In this document: positions 1 to 8,523 of the stretch, piece after piece
How the letters are laid out: each line of letters starts with the position of its first letter
How positions within the stretch are numbered: the stretch's first letter is position 1
NCBI RefSeq assembly: GCF_010726955.1
Contig: NZ_AP022603.1
Location: forward strand, 992,001-1,056,000
Direction: 5' to 3'
Length of the DNA stretch: 64,000 nucleotides
Source: Mycolicibacterium fallax
GTDB lineage: Bacteria > Actinomycetota > Actinomycetes > Mycobacteriales > Mycobacteriaceae
Translations under genes and position numbers: made by a program
The notes under the pieces: generated by a model
What the model saw: the letters and a program-made list of their open reading frames with translations, nothing else
Databases searched by the model: none
What the model was told of the DNA's origin: nothing

Positions 1-68
1 AGGCCGCTGACCAGGACCGCGAGCGCGGCCGCCGATCCCACCTGGGATCCGCGTCGATGAGGGGTCAT
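1..68 (-). CDS. N-terminus of a membrane or exported protein (partial)
   Basis: An open frame on the minus strand starts with ATG at 68 and runs off the left edge. The first 22 residues hold a short basic stretch (residues 3-6, PHRR) followed by a hydrophobic run rich in Ala, Val and Leu, as in a first transmembrane helix or signal peptide. It is divergent from the TetR gene at 243, a layout typical of a TetR repressor and its transporter target. Only 22 codons are visible, so the family cannot be named. Confidence 0.4.
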   Translation of the reverse strand, partial: MTPHRRGSQVGSAAALAVLVSG

Positions 69-242
69 CCGGGGTTACTCCTGCCCGTCGGCTTTACCGT
101 CGGAGTCACGGTAACCACCCGGCCGGTGCCACGGAGCATAATTGAACAAATCCGCAAAACGTCTCATTCATGGTCGCCGCAATCGGCGCCGCGCTCGGGC
201 ATACTTGCCCGGAATCCCTACCCGGACAGGACGACAGATCTC

Positions 243-893
243 GTGGCCACAGCCCAGCGTCGCCCCCGCGGCCGGCCCACCGGCGGCGGGATCTCCGCGG
301 ATCAGGCCAAGGACGTGCTGATGGACGCCGCCGAGGAGCTGTTCACCACCCGCGGCTACCGGGCCTCGACGATGGAGGCCATCGCCGCGCATGCGGGCTA
401 CTCGCGGGCGGCGATCTACCGGCAGTTCCCCAACCGCCGCGCGCTGGTGGCCGCGATGGTCAACCGGACCACCCAGTCGCACATCGCCGCAATGCTGCCG
501 CGGCTGCCGCAGGGGGCCGGGCCGATGGCGATCCTGGTCGAGGCCCTGGTCATCGTCGCCACCGAACTGGTCTCCGATCCGCTGCTGATGACCATCTCCG
601 AGCAGGCCCCCGACGGCACCGTCGCATCGCTGATCGCCGAGGATCCGGCGCTCACCCAACTGGTGGAAGCCACCATCGCCGGGATCATCGCCACCGACGC
701 CGAGGTCATCCGGCCGGGCCTGCGGCCCTACGACGTGGCGCAGTTCGTCATCACCACCGCGTTGACCCTGCTTTTGCAGGCCGTCCCGGGGGCATCCGAC
801 CCCGCCGTCGCCCGCCGCTACCTGCACACCTTCGTGCTGCCGGCGATCGTCACCGACCCGCCGCCGCCGGGGCCGGTGTTCGACGGGCGCTAG
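243..893 (+). CDS. TetR/AcrR family transcriptional regulator
   Basis: This 216-residue protein has the TetR layout: a basic N-terminal arm (RRPRGRPTGGG), then a helix-turn-helix of about 45 residues with the typical sequence FTTRGYRASTMEAIAAHAG followed by YSRAAIYRQFPNRRAL. The C-terminal ligand and dimer domain is family-variable. The GTG at 243 is chosen because it places the arm directly before the HTH; an upstream in-frame ATG at 57 would add an implausible low-complexity leader. It faces away from the partial gene at 1-68, a probable target, and converges on the phosphotransferase gene at 918. The ligand is unknown. Confidence 0.85.
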   Translation: MATAQRRPRGRPTGGGISADQAKDVLMDAAEELFTTRGYRASTMEAIAAHAGYSRAAIYRQFPNRRALVAAMVNRTTQSHIAAMLPRLPQGAGPMAILVEALVIVATELVSDPLLMTISEQAPDGTVASLIAEDPALTQLVEATIAGIIATDAEVIRPGLRPYDVAQFVITTALTLLLQAVPGASDPAVARRYLHTFVLPAIVTDPPPPGPVFDGR

Positions 894-917
894 CAGCGGC
901 GCACCGCGCCCGGCGGG

Positions 918-1988
918 TCAGCCGCAGTCGATGGCGGCCAATGCGGCCGCGGTGTCCAGGTCGCCGTAGGCCATCGAATAGCGCTGCGCGAGCTCGAGCG
1001 CGATGTCCGGGCGTTGCCACAGCTCCCCCGCGCTGGCGGTGGCCAGCCAGGTGCACAGGCCGTGGGCAACCGATGCCCGGTAGCGCAGCCAGATCTCGTC
1101 GGCGCCGGGCAACTCGGCGGCCGGCAGGCCGAGGTTGTCGCGGTACTCGGCCAGCAGCGCGCGTTCGTGGCGGCGACGGTCCTCGGTGGTCAGCGCGCCC
1201 TGCAGGAAGTAGCCGAGGTCCAGCGACCAGTTGCCCCGGCGCAGCACCTGCCAGTCCAGAAAGCCGAGCTCGCCGCCGGGCAGCAGGTAGGTGTTGCCGA
1301 TGTGCGGGTCGCCGTGCAGCAGGGTCTGCGGCGCCCGGGTCAGGCTGCGGATGAACGGTTTCCAGATGCCCTCAACCAGGCGCTCGATCGTCATCGTTCG
1401 CACCTCGGCCGGGGTGTCGGGCGCCAGCCGCGGCTGGACCGCGGGCAGCGGCGCCCACTGCATCCCGTCCCACGGCTCGAACGGTTCCACCCAGTCCAGC
1501 GCAGAGCCGGAAAGTCTTGTCCCCCAATATTGTCCGTGCATCCGAGCCAGTCCCCGAACGCCGCTGGCGGCCTGCTCGACGGTCAGCGGGCGCAGCGCGT
1601 CGCGCGGATCGGCACCGCGCGCGGTCAGGTCCTCCATCACGATGACGAAGTCCTCGGCGTCGGCGTCGATGACCGAGGCGTAGACCCGCGGGTGCTCCAG
1701 CGGCAACTCGATCCGCTCGGCGAACAACCGCGGCTCGTGGAACAGTCCGCTGGTCATTTTGATCAGTTCGCGGTGGTCGGGATCAACACCCTTGAGGAAC
1801 ACCGTCTCCGGGCCGCAGCCCTGCCGGTAGCTCAGCTGCAGCCGGGCCCGCCGGTTGGTGCCGTCGTCGCGCATCAGCACGGTGACGGTGTCAACGACGG
1901 CGCCGGGATACTCGGCCGCCAGCGCCGCGGTCATCCAGTCCGGGGTGAGGTCGTTCCAACTGTCGGGGACGACGAGTTCGGCAGTCAC
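918..1988 (-). CDS. Phosphotransferase of the aminoglycoside phosphotransferase (APH) fold
   Basis: This 356-residue cytoplasmic protein has the APH/choline kinase signature. The Brenner motif LLHGDPHIGNTYL carries the catalytic Asp and metal-binding Asn, and it is followed by the DFG-like segment LGFLDWQVLRRG. The N-lobe holds the ATP-site strand VFLKG. Mycobacteria carry many such proteins of unknown substrate, often near acyl-CoA dehydrogenases; no such neighbour is present here, so drug resistance should not be inferred. A perfect inverted repeat (2007-2030) lies just upstream of the start, suggesting control by a dimeric repressor. Confidence 0.8.
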   Translation of the reverse strand: MTAELVVPDSWNDLTPDWMTAALAAEYPGAVVDTVTVLMRDDGTNRRARLQLSYRQGCGPETVFLKGVDPDHRELIKMTSGLFHEPRLFAERIELPLEHPRVYASVIDADAEDFVIVMEDLTARGADPRDALRPLTVEQAASGVRGLARMHGQYWGTRLSGSALDWVEPFEPWDGMQWAPLPAVQPRLAPDTPAEVRTMTIERLVEGIWKPFIRSLTRAPQTLLHGDPHIGNTYLLPGGELGFLDWQVLRRGNWSLDLGYFLQGALTTEDRRRHERALLAEYRDNLGLPAAELPGADEIWLRYRASVAHGLCTWLATASAGELWQRPDIALELAQRYSMAYGDLDTAAALAAIDCG

Positions 1989-2006
1989 AGTCGGTGACTG
2001 TAGCCG

Positions 2007-2030
2007 TTACATATGCGCGTGACTATGTAA
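2007..2030. promoter_or_regulatory. Perfect inverted repeat, candidate repressor operator
   Basis: TTACATA at 2007-2013 and TATGTAA at 2024-2030 form perfect 7-bp arms with a 10-bp spacer. The dyad ends 19 bp upstream of the phosphotransferase start at 1988 and overlaps the stop codon of the small gene at 2023. Its size and symmetry fit a TetR or GntR dimer. No copy was seen in front of the TetR gene at 243, so the cognate protein is unknown. Confidence 0.5.
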
Positions 2031-2262
2031 GGGGAAGGAACTGTCCGTTGGTCCACACGCCCCAGTACCCGCCCGAGGGGCCCCACCACCACACCACCGG
2101 TTGGCCCAGCCAGACCTCGGCGGGCTTGCGCGGCGCCCAGGCCGGGGCGACGGGATCGGGGTTGCCGGCGGGGTCCGCGGCGGCGACGCCGGCCCCGAGG
2201 CTCACGCTCGCCCCGATCAGCGCGCCCGCGACGGTCAGCTTGGCAATCTTCGTCATCCTCAT
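2023..2262 (-). CDS. Small secreted protein with signal peptide
   Basis: This roughly 79-residue protein begins with a classic Sec signal peptide: basic n-region (MRMTKIAK), hydrophobic h-region, and Ala-x-Ala site (VAAADP), cleaved about 28 residues in. The mature part is about 50 residues, rich in Trp and Pro (a WWWGPSGGYWGVW segment). Small Trp-rich exported proteins of this type are common and uncharacterised in mycobacteria. The start could be GTG 2271, ATG 2262 or ATG 2256; 2262 gives the best signal peptide. It lies 34 bp upstream of the phosphotransferase gene on the same strand and may share its transcript. Confidence 0.65.
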   Translation of the reverse strand: MRMTKIAKLTVAGALIGASVSLGAGVAAADPAGNPDPVAPAWAPRKPAEVWLGQPVVWWWGPSGGYWGVWTNGQFLPLT

Positions 2263-2311
2263 CAACCACACACCCGGGCCTCTAGTCGGAACTTAGCTGT
2301 ACGAAGTTTAC

Positions 2312-2332
2312 CCCCGGGCGTTCACCCCGGGG
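2312..2332. terminator. GC-rich hairpin, possible transcription terminator
   Basis: CCCCGGG (2312-2318) pairs with CCCGGGG (2326-2332) over a 7-base loop. It lies about 90 bp beyond the stop of the LLM oxidoreductase at 2422 and before the small secreted gene. No T-tract follows, so it would be an atypical (I-shaped) terminator of the kind proposed for mycobacteria. Confidence 0.3.
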
Positions 2333-2421
2333 TGCCCGGCGGCAGGTCGGCCCACCGGGGTGAGCGGCGGGCCAGGACGGCCGCCGCCGTCGGCGACGGT
2401 TTCCCGCAGGTCCGGCACGGC

Positions 2422-3435
2422 TCAGCGCGCCTCGTGCAGGGCGGTGGTCAGGGCGGTGAGCTGTGCGGCGGTCGGACGGTAGCCGGGAAAGTAGCAGCAC
2501 ACCTCGGTGGCGTAGCCGCCGAAGCGGCGGACAATCTCGGCGGCGCATTCGGCCGGGGTGCCGGCGACCCCGATCCGGTCGACCATCGCCGGCTCGATCA
2601 GCGCCCGCATGGCCGCGACGTCGCCGGTCTTGGACAGCCGGTTGAGCTCGGGCTGCAGATCGGCCCAGCCCTCCTCCTGCAGCACCGGCAGGTAGGCCGG
2701 GGTGGATCCGTAGAAAGCGATCAGCCCGGACACCGCCGCGGTGGCGGCGGCCTGCTCGTCGGGGGTGTCGCCCATCGCCACCATCACCTGCGCGATCACC
2801 GAGAACTCGGCCAGCCCGCGACCAGAGCGCTGCAGGCCGGCGGCCATCGCCGGCACGGTGCGTTGGGCGAAATGCCGGTCGCTGTTGAACGGCATCACCA
2901 GCAGCCCGTCGGCGACCTCCGCGGCGGTGCGGGTCATCACCGGACCCAGCGCGCCCATCAGCACCGGCGGCGGACCGAACGGGTTGGGGCCGGGATTGAA
3001 GTTCGGCGGCATCAGGGTGTGGGTGAAGTAGTCGCCGCGGAAGTCCAGCCGGGCGTGCCCCTCCCAGGCGGCGAAGATCGCCTTGATCGCCCGGACGGTC
3101 TCGGCCATCCGGGCCGCGGGCCTGCCCCAGCTGGCGCCGTAGCGCTTCTCGATGTGCGGACGGATCTGCGAGCCCAGGCCCAGCCGGAACCGCCCGCCGC
3201 TGTACACCTGCAGGTCCCAGGCACTGTGCGCCAGGTGCAGCGGGCTGCGCGGGCCGGCGATCGCGACGTTGGTCATCAGCTCCAGCGACCCCTGCCCCGC
3301 GGCGACCACCAGCGGCAGGAAAACGTCGTGCTGCCCCTCGAAGGTGAACAGCCCGTCGGCGCCGCACGCCTGGATCGCCCGGGCGTGGCCGGCGACGGCC
3401 TCCGGTGCCCCGTCAACCTGCAGATGGACCTTCAT
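2422..3435 (-). CDS. LLM class F420-dependent oxidoreductase
   Basis: This 337-residue protein belongs to the luciferase-like monooxygenase superfamily (TIM barrel), in the subgroup that uses coenzyme F420 in mycobacteria. Typical features are the early strand ADGLFTFEGQHDVFLP, the segment GGRFRLGLGSQIRPHIEKRYG that lines the cofactor phosphate, and the PPVLMGALGPVMTRTAAEVADG strand near the middle. ATG 3435 is chosen because AGAGGTG stands at ribosome-binding distance. It follows the PadR gene by 32 bp on the same strand, so the two are probably co-transcribed. The substrate is unknown. Confidence 0.82.
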   Translation of the reverse strand: MKVHLQVDGAPEAVAGHARAIQACGADGLFTFEGQHDVFLPLVVAAGQGSLELMTNVAIAGPRSPLHLAHSAWDLQVYSGGRFRLGLGSQIRPHIEKRYGASWGRPAARMAETVRAIKAIFAAWEGHARLDFRGDYFTHTLMPPNFNPGPNPFGPPPVLMGALGPVMTRTAAEVADGLLVMPFNSDRHFAQRTVPAMAAGLQRSGRGLAEFSVIAQVMVAMGDTPDEQAAATAAVSGLIAFYGSTPAYLPVLQEEGWADLQPELNRLSKTGDVAAMRALIEPAMVDRIGVAGTPAECAAEIVRRFGGYATEVCCYFPGYRPTAAQLTALTTALHEAR

Positions 3436-3467
3436 CGGGCACCTCTTTCGCCGGGGACTTGGGTCCA

Positions 3468-4058
3468 TTACAGCAGCGCGGCGCCGGTCTCCCCGGGGAC
3501 TGGCTGCCCGGCGCGCCGATCGAGCACCGTCAGCACCCGCCGGAACCAGGCGATGTTCTCCCGCTCGAACGACACCCCGCGCAGCAGGTTCAGGTACGGG
3601 CCCACTCGCGGCGCCTCGGCGAGGAAGGTGTCCTCGTCACGGCCGTCGAGCAGGTCGCGACGGCGCCGCTGGTAATTGGCCAGCTTGGTCTCCGACAGCT
3701 GCAACCGGGCGGCGACGGCCGCCGCGACGGCGTCGGCGTCGCCGCCGTCCACCGCCTGGATCGCCACCATCAGGTCCTCGCGGATCGCCCCGGGCTTGGG
3801 CGCGGCGGCGGTAAAGCCGGCCAGCTGCGCTCGGCCGGCCGCGGTCAGCGAGTACAGGTGCTTGTTGGGGCGGCGGTCTTGTTCGACCAACCGGGCGGTG
3901 ATGAGGCCGGCCGCGGCCATCCGGTCGAGCTCGCGGTAGAGCTGCTGCGGGGTGGCCATCCAGAAGTTGGCCACCGAGCTGTCGAAGGCCTTGGTCAGGT
4001 CGTAGCCGGAGGCCTCACCGTCCAGCAGTGCCGCCAAGATCGCATCACGCAGCGCCAT
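3468..4058 (-). CDS. PadR family transcriptional regulator
   Basis: This 196-residue protein starts with a PadR winged helix: LRDAILAALLDGEASGYDLTKAF, then QQLYRELDRMAAAGLITARLV and a beta-wing (RRPNKHLYSLTAAGRAQL). The C-terminal part is a helical Vir-like dimerisation region (about residues 95-180). PadR proteins usually repress a divergent transporter or membrane gene in response to a small ligand. Here the divergent gene is the YhgE/Pip-like membrane protein at 4161, and the shared 102-bp intergenic region contains two copies of a dyad motif, so the regulator and the membrane protein very likely form one regulatory unit. Confidence 0.85.
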   Translation of the reverse strand: MALRDAILAALLDGEASGYDLTKAFDSSVANFWMATPQQLYRELDRMAAAGLITARLVEQDRRPNKHLYSLTAAGRAQLAGFTAAAPKPGAIREDLMVAIQAVDGGDADAVAAAVAARLQLSETKLANYQRRRRDLLDGRDEDTFLAEAPRVGPYLNLLRGVSFERENIAWFRRVLTVLDRRAGQPVPGETGAALL

Positions 4059-4086
4059 GTGCGCAGGATAACAGCCCTCACCTTAA

Positions 4087-4145
4087 TCAATTTTTTGACT
4101 AGTTACCCCCGACGTTCTAGCGTTCCTAATTACTCAACAAATTGA
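4087..4145. promoter_or_regulatory. Two TCAA-N4-TTGA operator copies between padR and the membrane gene
   Basis: TCAATTTTTTGA at 4087-4098 and TCAACAAATTGA at 4134-4145 are both TCAA-N4-TTGA dyads, 47 bp apart. The flanks are also mirrored, so the first copy extended to about 19 bp matches the reverse complement of the second at about 16 of 19 positions. This AT-rich stretch stands out in the GC-rich intergenic region. One copy lies near each divergent start, as expected for simultaneous auto- and target repression by PadR. Confidence 0.6.
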
Positions 4146-4160
4146 CTATGGAGGCTGGGG

Positions 4161-5516
4161 ATGGGCCAACCGACCACGACCGCGGGCGCCGCGCCCGGCG
4201 AGCACCGCGCCCGGCTGCGCGTGCTGCGGGATTTCGTCACGCATCCGGGCACCTGGCTGCTGCCGATCCTGGTCGTGCTCGGGGTCGCGCTCACGGTGCC
4301 CGCCGTCTACCTCGGCGGCACCATCAACCCGCCCGGCAACGTCCGCAACCTGCCGGTCGGCCTGGTCGTCGAACCGCAGACGGTGCCGGTTCCCGGCGGC
4401 AGCCCGGCCGCGGCGCTGGCCGACCAGATCGCCGCCGGCGTCGACGCGCACGCCATCGCGTTGCAGCGCGTCGATCCCGAGGAGGAGGCCCGACTGCTCG
4501 GCAACGGCAGCCTCTACGGCGCGGTGCGCATCCCGGCCGACTTCGACGCCCAGCTGGCGGCGCTGCGCAGCGCCGAGCCCGGCGCACCCGTGCATCCCGT
4601 CGTGCACCTGGACACCAACCCCGCCACCGGGGCGATGGTCGCCGGGCTGATCGGCGGTCAGCTGTCGCCGGTGCTGACCCGGGTGGGCTCGGAGCTCGGC
4701 CACCGGTTGCTCGAAGCCGCGCCGCCGGGGTCGACGACGGCCGCGCTCTCGGCGCTGGCTGCGCCGTTCACCGTGGTCAGCGCCCCGCTGGAGCCGCTGC
4801 CGGCCAACACCGGGATGGGTACCAGCGCGTTCTACTACGCCGTCGTGCTGGTGCTGCTGGGCCTGGTCGGCGCCTCGGCGATCCACCCGCTGATCGACGC
4901 CTCCAGCGGATTCCTGCCGACCGAGATCGGGCCGATCGTGCGCCGGCGGCCCTACCTGCACCTCACCCGGCTGCAGAGCCTGGTCAGCAAGTGGCTGATC
5001 ATCGTGGTGGCGGCGCCGATCGCCGCGGCGCTGGCGCAGCTGGTCGCCGGCCCGGTGCTCGGCATGCCGATCGACCGGCCGCTGGCGCTGTGGCTGTTCG
5101 CCACCTCGACCGTCGCCGCGGTCGGCGTCGGCGCGCTGACGGTGTTCGCCTGCTTCGGGGCCCTGGGACCGCTGATCAACATGTTCTTCTTCGTCGCGCT
5201 GGCCATGCCGTCGTCGGCCGGCACCATCCCGCTGGAGGCGGTCCCCGGCTTCTACCGGACGGTCGCCCGCGTCGAGCCGATGCGGCCCGTCGTCGCGGGC
5301 CTGCGTTCGCTGCTCTACTTCGACTCCGCCCCGGGATCGGGGCTGACCGGGGCGTGGTGGGCGGTCGGCGGACTGGCCGCGGCGTCGGTGCTGATCGGGC
5401 TGGTCACGGTCCGGGCGTTCGACCGGATGGCCGCCTCGGCGCGCCATCCCGAGATGAATCCGGCCCGGGCCGGCTCGGCCGCCAAGCACCGGGCCGGCGG
5501 CCGGGTCGCGGCCTGA
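4161..5516 (+). CDS. YhgE/Pip-like (SNG1/DUF3533 type) membrane protein
   Basis: This 451-residue integral membrane protein has an N-terminal transmembrane helix (about residues 33-53, WLLPILVVLGVALTVPAVYL), a large extracytoplasmic region to about residue 215, and then five or six C-terminal helices. This is the architecture of the phage-infection-protein/YhgE and SNG1 families, related to ABC-2 permeases without an ATPase. A GGAGG-type ribosome site precedes the ATG. Members are proposed to move lipids, drugs or other amphiphiles, but the mechanism is not established. The divergent PadR gene and twin operators point to induction by a toxic compound. Confidence 0.72.
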   Translation: MGQPTTTAGAAPGEHRARLRVLRDFVTHPGTWLLPILVVLGVALTVPAVYLGGTINPPGNVRNLPVGLVVEPQTVPVPGGSPAAALADQIAAGVDAHAIALQRVDPEEEARLLGNGSLYGAVRIPADFDAQLAALRSAEPGAPVHPVVHLDTNPATGAMVAGLIGGQLSPVLTRVGSELGHRLLEAAPPGSTTAALSALAAPFTVVSAPLEPLPANTGMGTSAFYYAVVLVLLGLVGASAIHPLIDASSGFLPTEIGPIVRRRPYLHLTRLQSLVSKWLIIVVAAPIAAALAQLVAGPVLGMPIDRPLALWLFATSTVAAVGVGALTVFACFGALGPLINMFFFVALAMPSSAGTIPLEAVPGFYRTVARVEPMRPVVAGLRSLLYFDSAPGSGLTGAWWAVGGLAAASVLIGLVTVRAFDRMAASARHPEMNPARAGSAAKHRAGGRVAA

Positions 5517-5535
5517 GCCTGCCGCGGCACCGGAG

Positions 5536-6450
5536 CTACCAGGGTTCGGCGCCGGAGCCGGTGGCCACCGGATCGGCATCACGGCGCCGACCGCCGCGCT
5601 GGGCGGCCGCCCCGGCGCCGACCACCAGCAGCACGCCGAGCGCCTGCGGCCAGGACGGTCGCTGGTGCAGCACGATTAGGCCGATGAACGTCCCGATCGC
5701 CGGTTCCAGCGCGGCCAGGGTGCCGAACGCGGTGTGCGTCATGCGCCGCAGCGCCGCCATCTCCAGGGCGAACGGGATGACCGGCAGCAGCAGCGCCAGC
5801 CCGACCGCGGTGAGCACGATCGGCAGGTCCAGCTGCCCGGCGGCCTGCGGCACCCCGACCACGGCGGCGGTGGCCGCGGCGATCGGAATGGTCAGGGTCA
5901 GGCCCGTGATGCCGGAGAACCGGTCCCCCACCCGCTGAGTCAGCAGCAGGTAGCTGCCCCACCCGACGGCGCCGGCGGCGGCGAACCCGATGCCCGCCGG
6001 ATCGATGTCACCGAGCCACGGCTCGGTCAGCAGCACCACCCCGCACATCGCCAGCACCGGCCAGGCCAGCCCGGCCCGGGAGTGGCTGCGCACCGCCGCG
6101 ACGGTCAGCGGCCCGAGGAACTCGATCGCCACCGCGGTGCCCAGCGGAATCCGGTCGATCGCGGCCAGGAACACCACGCTCATCAGGCCGCTGACCACGC
6201 CCAGCGCCAGCAGGGCCGGCAGATCCGGGCGGCGGATCTCCCGCAGCGGCGGGCGGGCCAGCAGCAGGAAGATCAGTGCGCCCGCGGTCAGCCGCAGCCA
6301 GGCCGTGCCCGCCGAGCCGATCTGCGCGATCAGGCCGACCGACAGCGCCGAGCCGAGCTGCACCGACAGCATCGCCGCCACCGCCAGGGCCCACGGCGGG
6401 ACGCCGCGCCGGCTCGGCCCGGCCGCGTCACCGGGGTCGGCTTCACTCAT
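5536..6450 (-). CDS. EamA/RhtA-type drug/metabolite exporter
   Basis: This 304-residue protein has about ten predicted transmembrane helices in two EamA repeats. The second half contains AAGAVGWGSYLLLTQRVGDR and FALEMAALRRMTHTAFGTLA with the following LEPAIGTFIG segment, typical of the RhtA homoserine/threonine efflux subgroup. It sits in the cytoplasmic membrane and probably exports amino acids or related metabolites. Its start overlaps the end of the XRE-cupin gene by 8 bp, so the pair forms an operon and the regulator likely controls the exporter. Confidence 0.8.
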   Translation of the reverse strand: MSEADPGDAAGPSRRGVPPWALAVAAMLSVQLGSALSVGLIAQIGSAGTAWLRLTAGALIFLLLARPPLREIRRPDLPALLALGVVSGLMSVVFLAAIDRIPLGTAVAIEFLGPLTVAAVRSHSRAGLAWPVLAMCGVVLLTEPWLGDIDPAGIGFAAAGAVGWGSYLLLTQRVGDRFSGITGLTLTIPIAAATAAVVGVPQAAGQLDLPIVLTAVGLALLLPVIPFALEMAALRRMTHTAFGTLAALEPAIGTFIGLIVLHQRPSWPQALGVLLVVGAGAAAQRGGRRRDADPVATGSGAEPW

Positions 6451-7045
6451 CGGAGGCGTCCGGCCGCGGCGGCGCAGTGCCGGGTTCGATTACCGCCAGG
6501 GCGAACCGCGCGGGGCTGGCATGCGGATTGGTGTAGCGGTGCTCGACGTCGCCGGGGAACGCGATGGCGTCGCCGGGGCCCAGCGCGGTGGGCCGGCCGT
6601 CGACCTCCACGGTCAGCGCGCCGGCCAGCACGTGCAGCAGTTCCCGGGTGCCCTCGGGGTGCGCCGCGCGGGTGTGCGTCTCGCCGGGCCCCAGCGTCCA
6701 GTCCCACAGTCCGACCGGACCCGGCGATGCGGTGCCGGCGACCAGCACCCCGCGCCCGCCGGCCGGACCGGTCCACCGCACCGCGGCGTCGGCGGCCCGG
6801 GTGACCCGGATCGGTTTGGGGTCGGGCGGGGCGACCAGCCTGGGCAGCCCGGTCCCCAGCGCGTCGGCCAGCCGCAGCAAGGTGCCCACGCTGGGATTGA
6901 CCGCCCCCGCTTCGACGCTGACGATCATCCGCCGGCTCAGCCCGGCGGCGGCGGCCAACTGATCCAGCGTCCAGCCCCGGGCCCGGCGCCGCTGCTTGAC
7001 CCGGGCGCCGATCGCGTCGGCGAGCCGGGCCGCATCCCCATCCAC
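6443..7045 (-). CDS. XRE family regulator with C-terminal cupin sensor
   Basis: This 200-residue protein has an N-terminal Cro/C1 helix-turn-helix (about residues 10-65, with LDQLAAAAGLSRRMIVSVEA and NPSVGTLLRLADAL) and a C-terminal cupin_2 barrel (about residues 110-185) with the two motifs HTRAAHPEGTRELLHVLAG and GPGDAIAFPGDVEHRY. This XRE-cupin class senses small metabolites through the cupin. It is the first gene of a two-gene operon with the EamA exporter, overlapping it by 8 bp, and is divergent from the acyl-CoA hydrolase gene at 7201. Confidence 0.85.
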   Translation of the reverse strand: MDGDAARLADAIGARVKQRRRARGWTLDQLAAAAGLSRRMIVSVEAGAVNPSVGTLLRLADALGTGLPRLVAPPDPKPIRVTRAADAAVRWTGPAGGRGVLVAGTASPGPVGLWDWTLGPGETHTRAAHPEGTRELLHVLAGALTVEVDGRPTALGPGDAIAFPGDVEHRYTNPHASPARFALAVIEPGTAPPRPDASDE

Positions 7046-7200
7046 AGATGCACGATAGCGCCCTAACGGGGCAGCAAAAGGCGGGGTTTTCCCGGTGCCG
7101 TGGCGCCGCGGCCCGGATGTGCCACAGTGGTGCGGACTCGGGGGCAGGACCGCCGAGCATCTCGCCCCGGCACCTCGCCCCGGCCACCAGGAGATCCGTG

Positions 7201-8481
7201 ATGACCGACCGCTCGCTGCTGCCGCCCGGACGTCCCGAGGACGTGCTGAACTTCGTCGGCGACGGCAGCCAACTCGTGGTGCCGCTGGCCCTCGGCGAGC
7301 CGCCCACCCTGATCAAGACCCTGGAAGACAACTGCGAGCGATTCACCGGGGTGCGCATCCACCAAATGGATCCGCTGCAGTCGCACCGCTACATCCGCGG
7401 CGAGTTCGGCGACCGGTTGCGGCACGTCTGCTACTACCTGGGACCGGGATCACGCCAGGCGTACTGGGACGGCACCTGCGACCTGGTGCCCAACCACTTC
7501 TCCGAAATGCCGCTGATCCTGCGCCGGGTCAAGCCGGACCTGGTGCTGGCCCGCGCCGCCGGACCCGACGAGCACGGCTACTTCAGCCTCGGCACCAACT
7601 CCGACTACACCGCCACCTTCATCGGCAACGTGCCGTTCTTCCTCGAGGTCAGCCCCGAGGTCCCGTTCACCTACGGCAGCAACCTGATTCACCACAGCCA
7701 GCTGGTCGGCTGGACCAAGACCGACGCCGGGTTCCCGGAGCACCGGCAGCGCGAACCCTCCGCCACCGACCGGGCGATCGCGGACCTGGTCGCCGAGCGG
7801 GTCGCCGACGGCTCCTGCATCCAGGTCGGCATCGGCTCGGTGCCCGACGCACTGCTGGGCGCCCTGCACGGCCACCGCGAACTCGGCATCCACACCGAGG
7901 TGATGGCCGACGGCCTGATGCAGCTGGTGGAGTCCGGCGCGGCAACCGGTACCCGCAAGCGCCACCACCGCAACAAGCACGTCGCGACGTTCGCCATCGG
8001 CTCCCCCGAGCTGATGCGCTGGCTGCACCGCAACCCGGCGGTCAGCATGTCGGCGGTGGACTGGACCAACGATCCCCGGGTCATCGCCGGAGAGCCGAAC
8101 TTCGTGTCGATCAACGCCACCACCGAGGTCGATCTGATGGGCCAGGCGGCCAGCGAGACGATCGCCGGCCGGTACTGGTCGTCCTCCGGCGGCCAGGCCG
8201 ACTTCGCCCGCGGCGCAATGTATTCCGAGAACGGCAAGGCCTTCTTGGTGCTGCACTCCACCACCAGCAAGGGGATCGGCCGGATCCGCGCGACGCTCAC
8301 CCCGGGCAGCGTGGTCACCACGCTGAAGAACACCGTCGACAACGTGGTCACCGAGTACGGGGTGGCCGAACTGCGCGGCGCCAGCCTGCACGAACGCGCC
8401 AAGCGGCTGATCGCCATCGCGCACCCCGATCACCGCGACGAGCTGCGGTTCGAGGCCCGCAAGTCCGGAATTCTGCACTGA
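7201..8481 (+). CDS. Acetyl-CoA hydrolase/CoA-transferase family protein
   Basis: This 426-residue protein belongs to the class I CoA-transferase/acetyl-CoA hydrolase family (Ach1, Cat1, 4-hydroxybutyrate CoA-transferase). The oxyanion-glycine motif CIQVGIGSVPDALLGAL lies near residue 205, and the active-site Glu is expected in TEYGVAELRG near the C-terminus. The ATG at 7201 has a CAGGAGAT ribosome site 7 bp upstream. The family forms or cleaves acyl-CoA thioesters by a glutamyl-CoA intermediate in the cytoplasm; hydrolase and transferase members cannot be told apart by eye. Confidence 0.85.
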   Translation: MTDRSLLPPGRPEDVLNFVGDGSQLVVPLALGEPPTLIKTLEDNCERFTGVRIHQMDPLQSHRYIRGEFGDRLRHVCYYLGPGSRQAYWDGTCDLVPNHFSEMPLILRRVKPDLVLARAAGPDEHGYFSLGTNSDYTATFIGNVPFFLEVSPEVPFTYGSNLIHHSQLVGWTKTDAGFPEHRQREPSATDRAIADLVAERVADGSCIQVGIGSVPDALLGALHGHRELGIHTEVMADGLMQLVESGAATGTRKRHHRNKHVATFAIGSPELMRWLHRNPAVSMSAVDWTNDPRVIAGEPNFVSINATTEVDLMGQAASETIAGRYWSSSGGQADFARGAMYSENGKAFLVLHSTTSKGIGRIRATLTPGSVVTTLKNTVDNVVTEYGVAELRGASLHERAKRLIAIAHPDHRDELRFEARKSGILH

Positions 8482-8523
8482 CCGCGGCGGCGCGGCAGGC
8501 CCGGTCGCGGTAGCCTGCCCGCC

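Noticed and set aside
918..1988. Calling the APH-fold gene an aminoglycoside resistance gene
   Set aside because: Only the general kinase motifs are present; mycobacteria carry many such proteins without resistance activity.
4142..5938. A plus-strand frame of 598 codons over the YhgE-like gene
   Set aside because: It is Arg/Ala low-complexity sequence in the +2 frame; the overlapping frame has clear transmembrane helices and a proper ribosome site.
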